From an uncultured Ignavibacterium sp. (GTDB lineage: Bacteria > Bacteroidota > Ignavibacteria > Ignavibacteriales > Ignavibacteriaceae): a stretch of DNA of 35,841 nucleotides. Both the position numbers and the translations under genes were made by a program. The stretch is taken from assembly GCA_937934185.1 (NCBI GenBank), contig CALHAB010000106.1:1-35841 (forward strand). The letters run 5' to 3'. Shown here piece by piece: positions 9,179 through 17,143 of the stretch. Position 1 is the stretch's first letter. Each line of letters starts with the position of its first letter. The notes under the pieces were generated by a model, which ran no database searches, had not been told where the DNA came from, and saw only the letters and a list, made by a program, of their open reading frames with translations.

Positions 9179-9226
9179 ATTAAACTCCATAAATGAACAG
9201 TAATTCAGTAATTGAATAAAAAATTT

Positions 9227-9814
9227 TCATATTAAAATTCCTTTTTTAACAACATATTTTATATCCTGTCTTACTTTATTTAATGGAAATTCGTTTGGAT
9301 TAAGTGCCCATAAATGTAGTAAATGACGAATTCCTCCATAAATAAAATTCTTGGTTATATTCTTATCAAGATTTTTATTAAATGAATTATTTTTTACACC
9401 ATCATCTAAAATTTTCTCACCTATTTCAAGAAAATTGTTGTAAAGGTTATTAAGCTTGTTATTTTTATCCTGAAGGAAATGTGGCTGCTCTTTCACAAAT
9501 AGCAATGCAAGCTTTGGATTTGATGTAAAAACATCAAATACAGTATCAATAAAACCGTCAAGTTTCTCGATAGAAGTAAGATCATCCCGGTCGTAAATTG
9601 ATTTTACCAGTGAGATCAATTTCATCCATAATCCACTGAATATTTTTACAAGCAAATCCTCTTTACTCTCGAAATAAAGGTAAACGCTGCCTGTTGCGAC
9701 ATTAGCAAGTTCAGCGATGTTGGATATTTTCGCATCATGGTAACCATCTTGTGCAAATACTTCTATTGCTGCTGTAATTATATCCTGTTCTTTATTTCCT
9801 TCTTTTCTTCTCAT
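9227..9814 (-). CDS. TetR/AcrR-family transcriptional regulator of the export operon
   Basis: The start is set at 9814 (MRRKEGNKEQDIITAAIEVF). The upstream in-frame extension to 9874 runs through the promoter at 9846-9874, and its residues do not look like TetR. The product is 195 residues, the normal length. The N-terminal helix-turn-helix covers roughly residues 9-55, including DAKISNIAELANVATGSVYLYFESKEDL, a classic TetR recognition region. The C-terminal ligand-binding part is not assignable to a ligand. As first gene of the operon it probably represses itself and the exporter and is relieved by the exported compound. A small palindrome at 9893-9906 is a possible operator. Confidence 0.9.
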   Translation of the reverse strand: MRRKEGNKEQDIITAAIEVFAQDGYHDAKISNIAELANVATGSVYLYFESKEDLLVKIFSGLWMKLISLVKSIYDRDDLTSIEKLDGFIDTVFDVFTSNPKLALLFVKEQPHFLQDKNNKLNNLYNNFLEIGEKILDDGVKNNSFNKNLDKNITKNFIYGGIRHLLHLWALNPNEFPLNKVRQDIKYVVKKGILI

Positions 9815-9845
9815 TGTAAAAAAAATATAAATGAATAACGGTTCA

Positions 9846-9874
9846 AAAATAAACTTACTTAAAGTATCTGTCAA
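9846..9874 (-). promoter_or_regulatory. Housekeeping-type promoter of tetR
   Basis: On the minus strand there is a perfect TTGACA, a 17-base spacer and TATTTT (4 of 6 matches to TATAAT). The predicted transcript would begin about 25 bases before the ATG at 9814. This supports the shorter tetR start. Confidence 0.5.
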
Positions 9875-9892
9875 TTTTTATGTTTGTCATTT

Positions 9893-9906
9893 ATCAATTT
9901 ATTGAT
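9893..9906. promoter_or_regulatory. Possible TetR operator palindrome
   Basis: ATCAAT and ATTGAT flank a 2-base centre, 19 bp upstream of the tetR -35 element. Position and symmetry fit a TetR-family site, but in such AT-rich DNA a 6-bp arm can arise by chance. Confidence 0.25.
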
Positions 9907-9995
9907 TTATATCACCATAGATTGACTATTCTCTATAAAATTTTAGAAAAATTTTTATCAAAAAAATTTTTTACAAAATATTAAGAAAAAGTCTG

Positions 9996-10043
9996 TTTGG
10001 TTTTATTTACAGTTGAGTTTAAGTTTTCAATGTTAATTATAAA
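9996..10043 (+). promoter_or_regulatory. Candidate promoter region of the pnt operon
   Basis: Two readings overlap. The Bacteroidota type is TTTG at 9996-9999 and TAAGTTTT at 10020-10027 with a 20-base gap (consensus TTTG/TAnnTTTG, one mismatch). The ordinary type is TTGAGT at 10013-10018 and TATAAA at 10038-10043 with a long 19-base spacer. The sequence alone does not decide between them. Confidence 0.35.
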
Positions 10044-10070
10044 ATATTTACCATTAGGAGGATAAATTCA

Positions 10071-11213
10071 GTGATTATTGCCATACCTAAAGAACTCCTG
10101 CCTGGTGAAAACAGAGTCGCCTGCGTTCCAGATGTTGCTTCTAAATTAATTAAATCCGGATTTGAAGTTCTAGTAGAGAAAAATGCCGGACTAAATGCCG
10201 GATTCCGTGATGATCAATACATCAAAGCAGGGGCTAAAATCGCAAACACTGTTGAAGAACTTTATGCAAATGCAGATATGATCTTTAAAGTGCAGCGACC
10301 TATCGAACACCTGTCAGGAAAACACGAAGTTGATTTATATAAGAAAGGTTCACTTCTTATTTCACTAGCTTATGTTCTTCATTATTATGACATAGCAAAG
10401 AAATGTGCTGAGAAGGGAATTGATTTTATTTCGATGGATATGATTCCCCGAACAACTCTCGCACAAAAAATGGATGCGCTAAGTTCGCAAGCTAATATTG
10501 CTGGATATAAGAGCGTTATTCTTGCAGCTAATCATCTTGGAAAAATATTTCCTTTGATGATGACTGCTGCTGGAACAATCTCTCCTGCAAAAGTTGTGAT
10601 TATGGGTGCTGGTGTTGCAGGATTACAAGCACTCGGTACAGCAAAAAGATTAGGTGCTGTTGTTGAAGTTTCGGATATTCGTCCCGCTGTGAAAGAAGAA
10701 GTTCAGTCGCTCGGTGGAAAATTTATCGAAGTGGAAACTTCTGAAGAGATGCAGGATGCTGGTGGTTATGCAAAAGAAGCTTCACCTGAATTCCTTAAAA
10801 AACAACAGGAACTCATCTTCAAACATGTTACTGAAGCTGATATCGTAATTACAACGGCTTTAGTGCCTGGTAAAAAAGCCCCGATTCTTGTTACGGAAGA
10901 AATGGTTAAAAATATGCGCGCAGGAAGTGTTGTTTTAGATATGGCCACTGAGTTTGGCGGCAATTGTGAAATAAGTGAAAAAGGCAAAACCGTTAAAAAG
11001 TATGATGTCACTATAATCGGTGAACCCAATTTACCAAGTATGGTTCCGACACACGCAAGCGAAATGTATTCAAAGAATATTTTGAGTCTCATTCAACACA
11101 TTTCAAAAGAAGGAAGAATTAATCTGAATTTAGAAGACGAAATTGTTAAAGGATGTTTAATTACCAGAAACGGTGAAGTAATAAATCAAAGAGTAAAAGA
11201 TTTAATAAAGTAA
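10071..11213 (+). CDS. pntAA: NAD(P) transhydrogenase subunit alpha, part 1 (NAD-binding, dI)
   Basis: The soluble NAD(H)-binding component of proton-translocating transhydrogenase, 380 residues. The enzyme uses the proton gradient to reduce NADP+ with NADH. It starts with GTG, preceded by AGGAGG nine bases upstream. The N-terminus (MIIAIPKELLPGENRVACVP) is shared with alanine dehydrogenase. The Rossmann motif is VVIMGAGVAGLQALGTAKRLGA, followed by VEVSDIRPAVKEEVQSLGG. ASEMYSKN and the split gene order that follows point to transhydrogenase rather than alanine dehydrogenase. It is the first gene of the pntAA-pntAB-pntB operon, with 14 bp to the next gene. The operon supplies NADPH for biosynthesis or redox defence. 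Confidence 0.95.
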   Translation: MIIAIPKELLPGENRVACVPDVASKLIKSGFEVLVEKNAGLNAGFRDDQYIKAGAKIANTVEELYANADMIFKVQRPIEHLSGKHEVDLYKKGSLLISLAYVLHYYDIAKKCAEKGIDFISMDMIPRTTLAQKMDALSSQANIAGYKSVILAANHLGKIFPLMMTAAGTISPAKVVIMGAGVAGLQALGTAKRLGAVVEVSDIRPAVKEEVQSLGGKFIEVETSEEMQDAGGYAKEASPEFLKKQQELIFKHVTEADIVITTALVPGKKAPILVTEEMVKNMRAGSVVLDMATEFGGNCEISEKGKTVKKYDVTIIGEPNLPSMVPTHASEMYSKNILSLIQHISKEGRINLNLEDEIVKGCLITRNGEVINQRVKDLIK

Positions 11214-11227
11214 AAAGGGAAAAACTT

Positions 11228-11512
11228 ATGGAAGAATATTTGTTTTTAATGCACATTTATGTTTTTGTGCTTGCCATATTTGTTGGCTTTGAGCTGATTA
11301 CAAAAGTTCCGCCCACGCTTCACACTCCGCTTATGTCTGGTTCTAATGCTATTTCAGGCATTACCGTAGTTGGAGCAATATTAAGTGCAGGCATGGAACA
11401 GTTTAATGTCAGTACAATTCTTGGTCTGGTTGCAGTTATCTTCGCAATGATAAATGTTGTCGGAGGATTTCTTGTAACTGATCGAATGCTTAAAATGTTC
11501 AAGAAAAAGTGA
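11228..11512 (+). CDS. pntAB: NAD(P) transhydrogenase subunit alpha, part 2 (membrane, dII)
   Basis: A 94-residue membrane segment that in E. coli is fused to the end of PntA and here is a separate gene, as in many bacteria with a three-gene enzyme. About three transmembrane helices are visible (YVFVLAIFVGFELI; AISGITVVGAILSAG; ILGLVAVIFAMINVVGGFLV). The conserved TLHTPLMSGSNAISGI lies between the first two. It ends with a basic tail, LKMFKKK. An AAGGGA stretch precedes the ATG, and the next gene follows after 9 bp. Confidence 0.95.
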   Translation: MEEYLFLMHIYVFVLAIFVGFELITKVPPTLHTPLMSGSNAISGITVVGAILSAGMEQFNVSTILGLVAVIFAMINVVGGFLVTDRMLKMFKKK

Positions 11513-11521
11513 GATGAAAAA

Positions 11522-12934
11522 ATGAAAGCTGTTATAGAAATTACTTATCTGGTCTCTTCAATTTTATTCATCTTTGGAATAAAAAAATTAGCATCGCCAA
11601 AAACTGCCCGACAGGGAAATTTATTCGCTGCTATAGGAATGTTTCTCGCAATAGTTGCAACACTGCTTGATCAGAATGTATTAACTTATGAATGGATAAT
11701 TATTGGTTCTATTATAGGAGCGCTGATTGGTTCCACAATGGCTATAAAAGTACCAATGACAGGAATGCCTCAGATGGTTGGGCTGTTAAATGGTTTTGGT
11801 GGTGGTGCTTCAACATTAGTGGCATTATCTGAGTACTTCCGAAAAAATCCAAACTACCCGGTTGATACTGGTGTTGCATTTATTTTACCAATCGACCAAG
11901 GAATTGCTATAATACTTAGTCTTCTTATCGGCAGTGTTACATTTACAGGTTCTTTAATTGCATTTGGCAAACTTCAGGGAATTGTAACCGGCAAAGTTGT
12001 AAAGTATCCGCTTCAGCATCCGATAAATCTGATATTATTATTAGCTGTTTTAGCCGCTGGTGCTTATGTGGTTATGAATCCCAACGAATTGAATTTACTT
12101 TTCATCATAACTGGTGTTTCACTGGTGCTTGGAGTTTTGTTGGTCCTTCCGATTGGTGGTGCTGATATGCCGGTTGCCATTTCATTATTAAACTCGTATT
12201 CAGGTTTGGCTGCATCAACTACAGGATTTGTTCTTGGGAATAATGAATTGATTATTGCAGGCGCTTTGGTTGGTGCATCGGGAATAATCCTTACAATAAT
12301 TATGTGCAAAGGAATGAACCGTTCATTACTTAATGTTGTGATGGGAGGTTGGGCAAGTGCCGGAACAACCGGACCGGCAACAACTACTTCTGCAAAAGGT
12401 CAGGTGAAATCAATTGATACTGAAGAACTTGCAATGCTGCTCGATGCAGTTAGCAGTGTTATAATTGTTCCCGGTTATGGAATGGCAGTTGCACAAGCCC
12501 AGCACGCAATAAGGGATTTAATGAATGTTCTTGAAAAGAAAGGCGTAAATGTTCGGTTTGCAATTCATCCTGTAGCAGGAAGAATGCCCGGACATATGAA
12601 TGTTCTTCTTGCAGAAGCTCAGGTTCCTTATGATAAACTTTATGCTATGGAAGATATTAACGACGATTTCCCAAATACTGATGTTGTAATTGTGATTGGT
12701 GCAAATGATGTCGTTAATCCTGCTGCCCGCCACGATCAGAACAGTCCGATTTATGGAATGCCAATTCTGAATGTTGACTATGCAAAAACTGTAATTATAA
12801 ACAAGCGTTCATTAAATGTTGGTTATGCAGGAATTGATAACGAATTATTCTTTTATCCAAATGCACTTATGTACTTTGGTGATGCCAAAGAAGCAATTAC
12901 AAGACTTGTAAATGAACTGAAAGCATCTTCTTAA
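11522..12934 (+). CDS. pntB: NAD(P) transhydrogenase subunit beta (membrane plus NADP-binding dIII)
   Basis: A 470-residue beta subunit of the proton-pumping transhydrogenase. The N-terminal two thirds have about eight to nine transmembrane helices, including GMPQMVGLLNGFGGGAS and GADMPVAISLLNSYSGLAA, which are hallmark loops. The C-terminal dIII domain binds NADP(H): VIIVPGYGMAVAQAQHAI, FAIHPVAGRMPGHMNVLLAE, VVIVIGANDVVNPAA and NVGYAGIDNELFF are all present. The length is normal and no residue seems missing. It is the last gene of the operon, followed 18 bp later by a strong terminator. Confidence 0.97.
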   Translation: MKAVIEITYLVSSILFIFGIKKLASPKTARQGNLFAAIGMFLAIVATLLDQNVLTYEWIIIGSIIGALIGSTMAIKVPMTGMPQMVGLLNGFGGGASTLVALSEYFRKNPNYPVDTGVAFILPIDQGIAIILSLLIGSVTFTGSLIAFGKLQGIVTGKVVKYPLQHPINLILLLAVLAAGAYVVMNPNELNLLFIITGVSLVLGVLLVLPIGGADMPVAISLLNSYSGLAASTTGFVLGNNELIIAGALVGASGIILTIIMCKGMNRSLLNVVMGGWASAGTTGPATTTSAKGQVKSIDTEELAMLLDAVSSVIIVPGYGMAVAQAQHAIRDLMNVLEKKGVNVRFAIHPVAGRMPGHMNVLLAEAQVPYDKLYAMEDINDDFPNTDVVIVIGANDVVNPAARHDQNSPIYGMPILNVDYAKTVIINKRSLNVGYAGIDNELFFYPNALMYFGDAKEAITRLVNELKASS

Positions 12935-12952
12935 AAAGTTATGATTCTTTTG

Positions 12953-12988
12953 TCCCTCTTTTACACCAGTGAAAGAGGGATTTTTTTT
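12953..12988 (+). terminator. Rho-independent terminator of the pnt operon
   Basis: TCCCTCTTT pairs with AAAGAGGGA across a 10-nt loop and is followed by eight T. It begins 18 bp after the pntB stop. Confidence 0.9.
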
Positions 12989-13066
12989 GTTATATCTATT
13001 CTGATGACTTCAAATACTTAATCATTTATATTTGATGTGAAAACTCAAATAATTTGGAGATATTCA

Positions 13067-13315
13067 ATGAAAATGAATTGGGAGCCATTTATTGGCTTTA
13101 TGGTGAATGTTACGATGCACGAAAATTATGGTTTGACTTTCGATTCAAAAAATGACCAAACATTGTATGAAATAGTCTTTAAATCCGGAAAATTATCTGC
13201 TGTTTATGAAGAGGGTTTACTTCTTGAAACTTCCAGAGAGAATCATAGAGTAAACATTTTCATCCCGCACTCTTCCATAAAATGTGTTGAAATGTTTGAC
13301 ATCAAAGGGGAGTAA
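13067..13315 (+). CDS. Small conserved-looking protein of unknown function
   Basis: An 82-residue protein I do not recognise. The start at 13067 is preferred over an in-frame ATG at 13037 because GGAG lies 7 bases before it. There is no signal peptide or transmembrane helix. The second half reads like a run of short beta strands with a glycine turn (YEIVFKSGKLSAVYEEGLLLETS, then VNIFIPHSSIKCVEMF), which superficially recalls Sm/SH3-like small barrels; this is a guess from pattern only. TATATTTG lies 33 bp upstream and could be a -7 element, but no partner element was found. The stop is 2 bp before the TTG start of the next gene, so the two are likely co-translated. Confidence 0.65.
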   Translation: MKMNWEPFIGFMVNVTMHENYGLTFDSKNDQTLYEIVFKSGKLSAVYEEGLLLETSRENHRVNIFIPHSSIKCVEMFDIKGE

Positions 13316-13317
13316 CA

Positions 13318-14538
13318 TTGACAAAAATAATCTTAATTTTATTCTTTTCTCTGGTTGTAAACATAGCTGGTCAGGAAATTACAATACGTAGCCTTCAGGT
13401 TTACACTTCAGATGATGAAAAATCATTCCCGGTCTTAACATCAAAAAATCAACTTGTAATTGAATTTGATGTTCAAAGTTCAACGCTTCCGGTTTTCAAT
13501 ATTGTCTTCAGATTTTGTGATAGAAACTGGAAACCAATTGATAACATTTTTTTTAATAATTACGGAAAAAACACTGCTTATTTTCTCGATCATTTCTCTT
13601 TACCAGTAACAGTTGAAGAAGCAGATTATCATTTTATTAATCGCTTCCCTGATAAAGCTGGATATGTAAGTTTTCCGTTTTCTGGCAAATGGAGATTTTA
13701 TGTTGTAGATCCTCAGGACACAACAAAAGTTTATGCACAGGGGAAATTTATTGTTGCAAATCCTGAGGTGGCCTTAAATGTTGATTTGAAAAAAGAAACC
13801 ATTGAAGATAAAACATATTATCCGCCCGAGCTTTCAAGATCTTTTTGGGTAGTTATTAAAACAACTATTCCGGATGATTTTTTTAATCATTTTGTTGATG
13901 AAGCAGAAATAATCAGAAATCATCTCGTTGATTATCCAATAAGAATTAACAGAAACGGTCAATTTGATTTCAACAGAAAATTTGAATGGGATGGTTCAAA
14001 TAATCTTACATTCATCGCAAAAGATTTCCGACCCGGGAATGGCTACAGACAAGTCAATCTGATGAACACAAATATTTACAGTGCTAAAAATGTTTTAGCT
14101 AAGTTTGAAGGATTTGAATCAGATCGCTTCTACAAAAACCCTCTCTCTGATTTTAATGGCGGTATGATTCTATACAATCATAAAGATCCTTATGCAACTT
14201 ATATGAATGTTAAATTTTCAATCAAACCATCTATTACAATTTATGGTGATGTTTACCTTGTCGGCGCATTCAACGAATGGAAAGTATTGCCTGATTACAA
14301 AATGGAATTTGATGGTGAACTTTATACAAAAACAATTTTACTCAAGCGCGGCGTTTATGATTACCAATATGTTGTTGTAAACGGCGATCCGGAAATTCCT
14401 GAAAACATTGATTGGTATATTCTTGAAGGAAATAATTGGGAAGCAAGGAATACAATCAGTGTTCTTCTTTACTATCGCGACCAGAATTACGGAGGTTATG
14501 ATCGCTTAATTGGTTTTTCCCGAATTAAAACAAAGTAA
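13318..14538 (+). CDS. DUF5103-like exported protein with a C-terminal CBM48/E-set-like domain
   Basis: The start is TTG at 13318, after AGGGGAG at close spacing; the first residues (TKIILILFFSLVVNIAGQ) form a signal peptide. The body resembles the Bacteroidota DUF5103 family: an N-terminal beta-sandwich with IRSLQVYTSDDEKSFPVL, a FRFCDRNWKP segment, LPVTVEEADYHF, and GKWRFYVVDPQDTTKVYAQGKF followed by a second domain. The last ~100 residues (VYLVGAFNEWKVLPDYKMEF, then RGVYDYQYVVVNG) look like an E-set/CBM48 glycogen-binding fold. The function of DUF5103 is not known to me. It opens a cluster of envelope genes, with 5 bp to the next gene, so an envelope role is likely. Confidence 0.7.
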   Translation: MTKIILILFFSLVVNIAGQEITIRSLQVYTSDDEKSFPVLTSKNQLVIEFDVQSSTLPVFNIVFRFCDRNWKPIDNIFFNNYGKNTAYFLDHFSLPVTVEEADYHFINRFPDKAGYVSFPFSGKWRFYVVDPQDTTKVYAQGKFIVANPEVALNVDLKKETIEDKTYYPPELSRSFWVVIKTTIPDDFFNHFVDEAEIIRNHLVDYPIRINRNGQFDFNRKFEWDGSNNLTFIAKDFRPGNGYRQVNLMNTNIYSAKNVLAKFEGFESDRFYKNPLSDFNGGMILYNHKDPYATYMNVKFSIKPSITIYGDVYLVGAFNEWKVLPDYKMEFDGELYTKTILLKRGVYDYQYVVVNGDPEIPENIDWYILEGNNWEARNTISVLLYYRDQNYGGYDRLIGFSRIKTK

Positions 14539-14543
14539 TTAAA

Positions 14544-15539
14544 ATGAAAAAATTAAAAGTTGGAGTCATTGGAGTTGGTCATCTTGGAAAACTTCACACA
14601 AAAATGTTTAAATCAATTGAAAACTGTGAATTAGTTGGTGTTTATGATACTAACGAAGATACAGCTAAGTTAGTTGCACAGGAATTTCAGACAAAAGTTT
14701 TCAAATCTCTTGATGATTTATTATCAAACACGGAAGCAGTTTCTATTGCGGCTATAACAAGTGCTCACTATCTGTTAGCAAAGAAAGCTTTTGAGTTAAA
14801 TAATCATGTTTTTGTCGAAAAACCGATCACTACAACAATTGAAGAAGCAGAAGAATTGGTTAATATCTCTAACCAAAAAAAATTAAATCTTCAGGTTGGA
14901 CACATCGAAAGATTTAATCCAGGCTTACTTGCACTTGAAAATTATATAACCAATCCGATGTTTATTCAGAGCGATCGGCTTGCACAGTTTAATCCAAGAG
15001 GCACTGATGTAGCAGTTGTACTTGATTTGATGATACACGACATAGATATAATCCTAAGTTTTATCAAAAGTCCGGTTAAGAGTATCGAAGCAAACGGAGT
15101 GGAAGTTGTTTCGGATCATATCGATATTGCAAATGCCAGAATTCAGTTTGAAAACGGTGCTGTAGCAAATGTAACTGCAAGCAGAATTTCTCAGAAGAAA
15201 ATGAGGAAGATGAGAATCTTTCAGAAAGATACTTATCTTTCATTGGATTTTGTTACAGGTGTCAGTGAGGTTTACAGACTATTGCCTGTTGATTCACCCG
15301 TTTCAAATGGTTCATTATCATTTGGCGAAATTGGAATTGGCGAGAAGAAAAAAAGACTGATTTATGAACAACCAGAAACAAAAGAAGTAAATGCTTTGCA
15401 ATATGAACTACAGCTTTTTGTTAATTCTGTATTGGAAAAAACCAAACCTGTTGTGTCAGGCGAAGATGGTCTTCGTGCATTAAAAGTTGCAGAGGCAATA
15501 ATCCAGAAAATAAATGATTCAAAAAGAGTAATACTATGA
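14544..15539 (+). CDS. Gfo/Idh/MocA-family NAD(P)-dependent sugar oxidoreductase
   Basis: 331 residues. The N-terminal Rossmann fold has GVIGVGHLGKLHTKMF as its dinucleotide loop and ELVGVYDTN at the end of the second strand. HVFVEKPITTT is the signature EKP motif, whose Lys is the usual catalytic residue, and DLMIHDIDIILSF supplies the conserved His/Asp pair of the C-terminal domain. Members oxidise or reduce sugars or sugar nucleotides, but the substrate cannot be told. Homologues in related bacteria are often near lipid A/LPS genes, and here lptD lies three genes downstream, so a cell-envelope sugar is a reasonable inference. Its TGA overlaps the next ATG (ATGA). Confidence 0.9.
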   Translation: MKKLKVGVIGVGHLGKLHTKMFKSIENCELVGVYDTNEDTAKLVAQEFQTKVFKSLDDLLSNTEAVSIAAITSAHYLLAKKAFELNNHVFVEKPITTTIEEAEELVNISNQKKLNLQVGHIERFNPGLLALENYITNPMFIQSDRLAQFNPRGTDVAVVLDLMIHDIDIILSFIKSPVKSIEANGVEVVSDHIDIANARIQFENGAVANVTASRISQKKMRKMRIFQKDTYLSLDFVTGVSEVYRLLPVDSPVSNGSLSFGEIGIGEKKKRLIYEQPETKEVNALQYELQLFVNSVLEKTKPVVSGEDGLRALKVAEAIIQKINDSKRVIL

Positions 15540-16147
15540 AAAAAACAATTTCAACAATTGCAATAATTTTGATTGCCTTTACATTTTATCAATGCAGTAT
15601 TTATCAGACGCTTACAAATCTATCAAGACTTCAATTCAAAATTGGTGAAGTAAACAGCTTTCGTGTGAATGATCTCGACATATCGAATAAATCTTCTATA
15701 AATGATTTTAATCCGACTGATGTACTTAAACTGACAACTATGTTTTCCCAGGGAAAACTACCGGTTTCTTTCGTGCTAAATGTTGACGCGAAAAATCCAA
15801 ATGACGGAAAAGGTGGCTATCCTCGAACAGATGCAACTCTTAAATCATTCAAATGGAGATTGTTTATTGATGACAAAGAAACGATTACCGGAGATATTGA
15901 TGCACCTGTTACTGTTCCCGGAACAGGTGAGATTACAAAAATTCCATTAAGAATTAATATTGATTTATTGCAATTCTTTAAAGATCAGGGATTTGATAAA
16001 GTTCTTAATCTTGCTTTAAAACTTGGAGGTAAGAATGGTACAACATCGAAAATTACCTTGTATGCTCAACCGACTGTTTCAACACCTTTAGGAAACATAA
16101 CCTATCCTGGTGAGCTTAAAATCATTGATACACAATTCACAAACTAA
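15536..16147 (+). CDS. Probable lipoprotein, LEA14-like beta domain
   Basis: 203 residues. The N-terminus is MKKTISTIAIILIAFTFYQC, so Cys20 would be a lipid attachment site, although FYQC is a loose match to the lipobox. The rest resembles the water-stress/LEA type 2 fold: LQFKIGEVNSFRVNDLDIS, then VSFVLNVDAKNPN, which is the typical 'natural extension of the domain to NP' turn, and later GTGEITKIPLRINID. Such lipoproteins are common in Bacteroidota and of unknown role. It overlaps the oxidoreductase by 4 bp and is followed after 9 bp by the ROK kinase, so it belongs to the same transcript. Confidence 0.65.
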   Translation: MKKTISTIAIILIAFTFYQCSIYQTLTNLSRLQFKIGEVNSFRVNDLDISNKSSINDFNPTDVLKLTTMFSQGKLPVSFVLNVDAKNPNDGKGGYPRTDATLKSFKWRLFIDDKETITGDIDAPVTVPGTGEITKIPLRINIDLLQFFKDQGFDKVLNLALKLGGKNGTTSKITLYAQPTVSTPLGNITYPGELKIIDTQFTN

Positions 16148-16156
16148 TTGGTAGTT

Positions 16157-17119
16157 ATGGCTAAAACAGAAAACTTCGCTGTTGGTGTTGACTTAGGAGG
16201 AACGAACATAAAAGTCGGAATCGTCTCCGAAAGCGGAAAAATAATTTCAAAAACTTCTGTTAAAACAGAAGCTATGTTAGGACCAAAAATAGTGATTAAA
16301 AATATCAAGAAAGGTATTAACGAAGTTTTAAGAAACAATAAAAGGAAAATTTCAGGAATTGGAATTGGTGCTCCTGGCATTGTTACAACCAAAAAGGGAA
16401 TCGTTCAGAATCCTCCTAATTTACCCGGCTGGGATCAGATTGAACTCGGGGCTATAATTAAAAAAGAATTTGGAATCAAAGTAAATGTGGAAAATGATGC
16501 AAATGCGGCAGCAATAGGTGAATTGATTTTCGGTGAAGGAAGAAAATATGATTCGTTTATAATGGTCACTTTGGGAACAGGTGTTGGCGGTGGAATAGTT
16601 TTCAATCATAAAATTTTCAGAGGAGAAATTGGTGGTGCAGGAGAAATCGGACATATTAGTATTGACCCGAATGGTCCAAGATGTAACTGTGGTTCAACTG
16701 GTTGTATTGAAGCTTATGCGGGAAACCATTATATAAAAGAAGCAGTTAAGAAAGATTTGCATAATCATCCTGCATCAAAAATATGGGAACTTATCGAAAA
16801 TGATCTTGAGAAAGTTTCACCAAGAATAATTCAGCTTGCTGCAGAACTTGGTGATGTTTATGCTAAAGAATTTATTCACGATCTTGGAATAAAGCTCGGG
16901 GTGGCTTTCACATCAATCAGTAATATACTTGATATAAGTACATTCATCATCGGTGGAGGAGTTGCCGGATTTGGAAGTCCTCTGTTTACAACAATTAAAT
17001 CAACAATGGTTTCAAGAGTTTTAACTCCTCTTAAGCACAGAATTAATGTTGTTCCTGCAAAGCTTAAAAATGAAGCAGGAATACTTGGAGCTTCAGCACT
17101 CGTATTTTATAATACATAA
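16157..17119 (+). CDS. ROK-family sugar kinase (glucokinase-like)
   Basis: 320 residues from the ATG at 16157; a TTG at 16148 is possible but less likely. The phosphate-binding loop is VGVDLGGTNIKVG. IGIGAPGIVTTKKG and VENDANAAAIGE carry sugar contacts and the catalytic Asp. VTLGTGVGGGIV is the second ATP loop. The ROK zinc motif CNCGSTGCIEAYAG with upstream GEIGHISID (Glu and His that bind sugar and zinc) is complete. This pattern fits a glucokinase or a related N-acyl-hexosamine kinase. It lacks an N-terminal helix-turn-helix, so it is not a repressor. It lies in the envelope gene run just before lptD. Confidence 0.92.
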   Translation: MAKTENFAVGVDLGGTNIKVGIVSESGKIISKTSVKTEAMLGPKIVIKNIKKGINEVLRNNKRKISGIGIGAPGIVTTKKGIVQNPPNLPGWDQIELGAIIKKEFGIKVNVENDANAAAIGELIFGEGRKYDSFIMVTLGTGVGGGIVFNHKIFRGEIGGAGEIGHISIDPNGPRCNCGSTGCIEAYAGNHYIKEAVKKDLHNHPASKIWELIENDLEKVSPRIIQLAAELGDVYAKEFIHDLGIKLGVAFTSISNILDISTFIIGGGVAGFGSPLFTTIKSTMVSRVLTPLKHRINVVPAKLKNEAGILGASALVFYNT

Positions 17120-17143
17120 ATTTATTTGCGCATTCGTTGAATT

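Larger units (their letters stand above)
9815..10070. other. Divergent regulatory region between tetR and the transhydrogenase genes
   Basis: 256 bp, very AT-rich. It holds the tetR promoter, a small palindrome and a candidate promoter plus strong Shine-Dalgarno sequence for pntAA. I saw no open reading frame and no riboswitch-like structure. Confidence 0.6.

Noticed and set aside
10766-11092. Minus-strand open frame inside pntAA, and similar frames opposite pntAB, pntB, lptD, the carboxypeptidase, rpsA, lon and the acyl-CoA synthetase
   Set aside because: They lie wholly within strong genes and have no family motifs, signal peptides or ribosome sites. They are shadows of the coding frames.
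10071-11213. Alanine dehydrogenase
   Set aside because: The N-terminus is shared by both families, but pntAB and pntB follow directly, so it is the transhydrogenase alpha subunit.
13027-13034. TATATTTG as a Bacteroidota -7 promoter element before the small gene at 13067
   Set aside because: No TTTG lies at the required 17-23 base distance; the nearest one is 37 bases upstream, inside the terminator T run.
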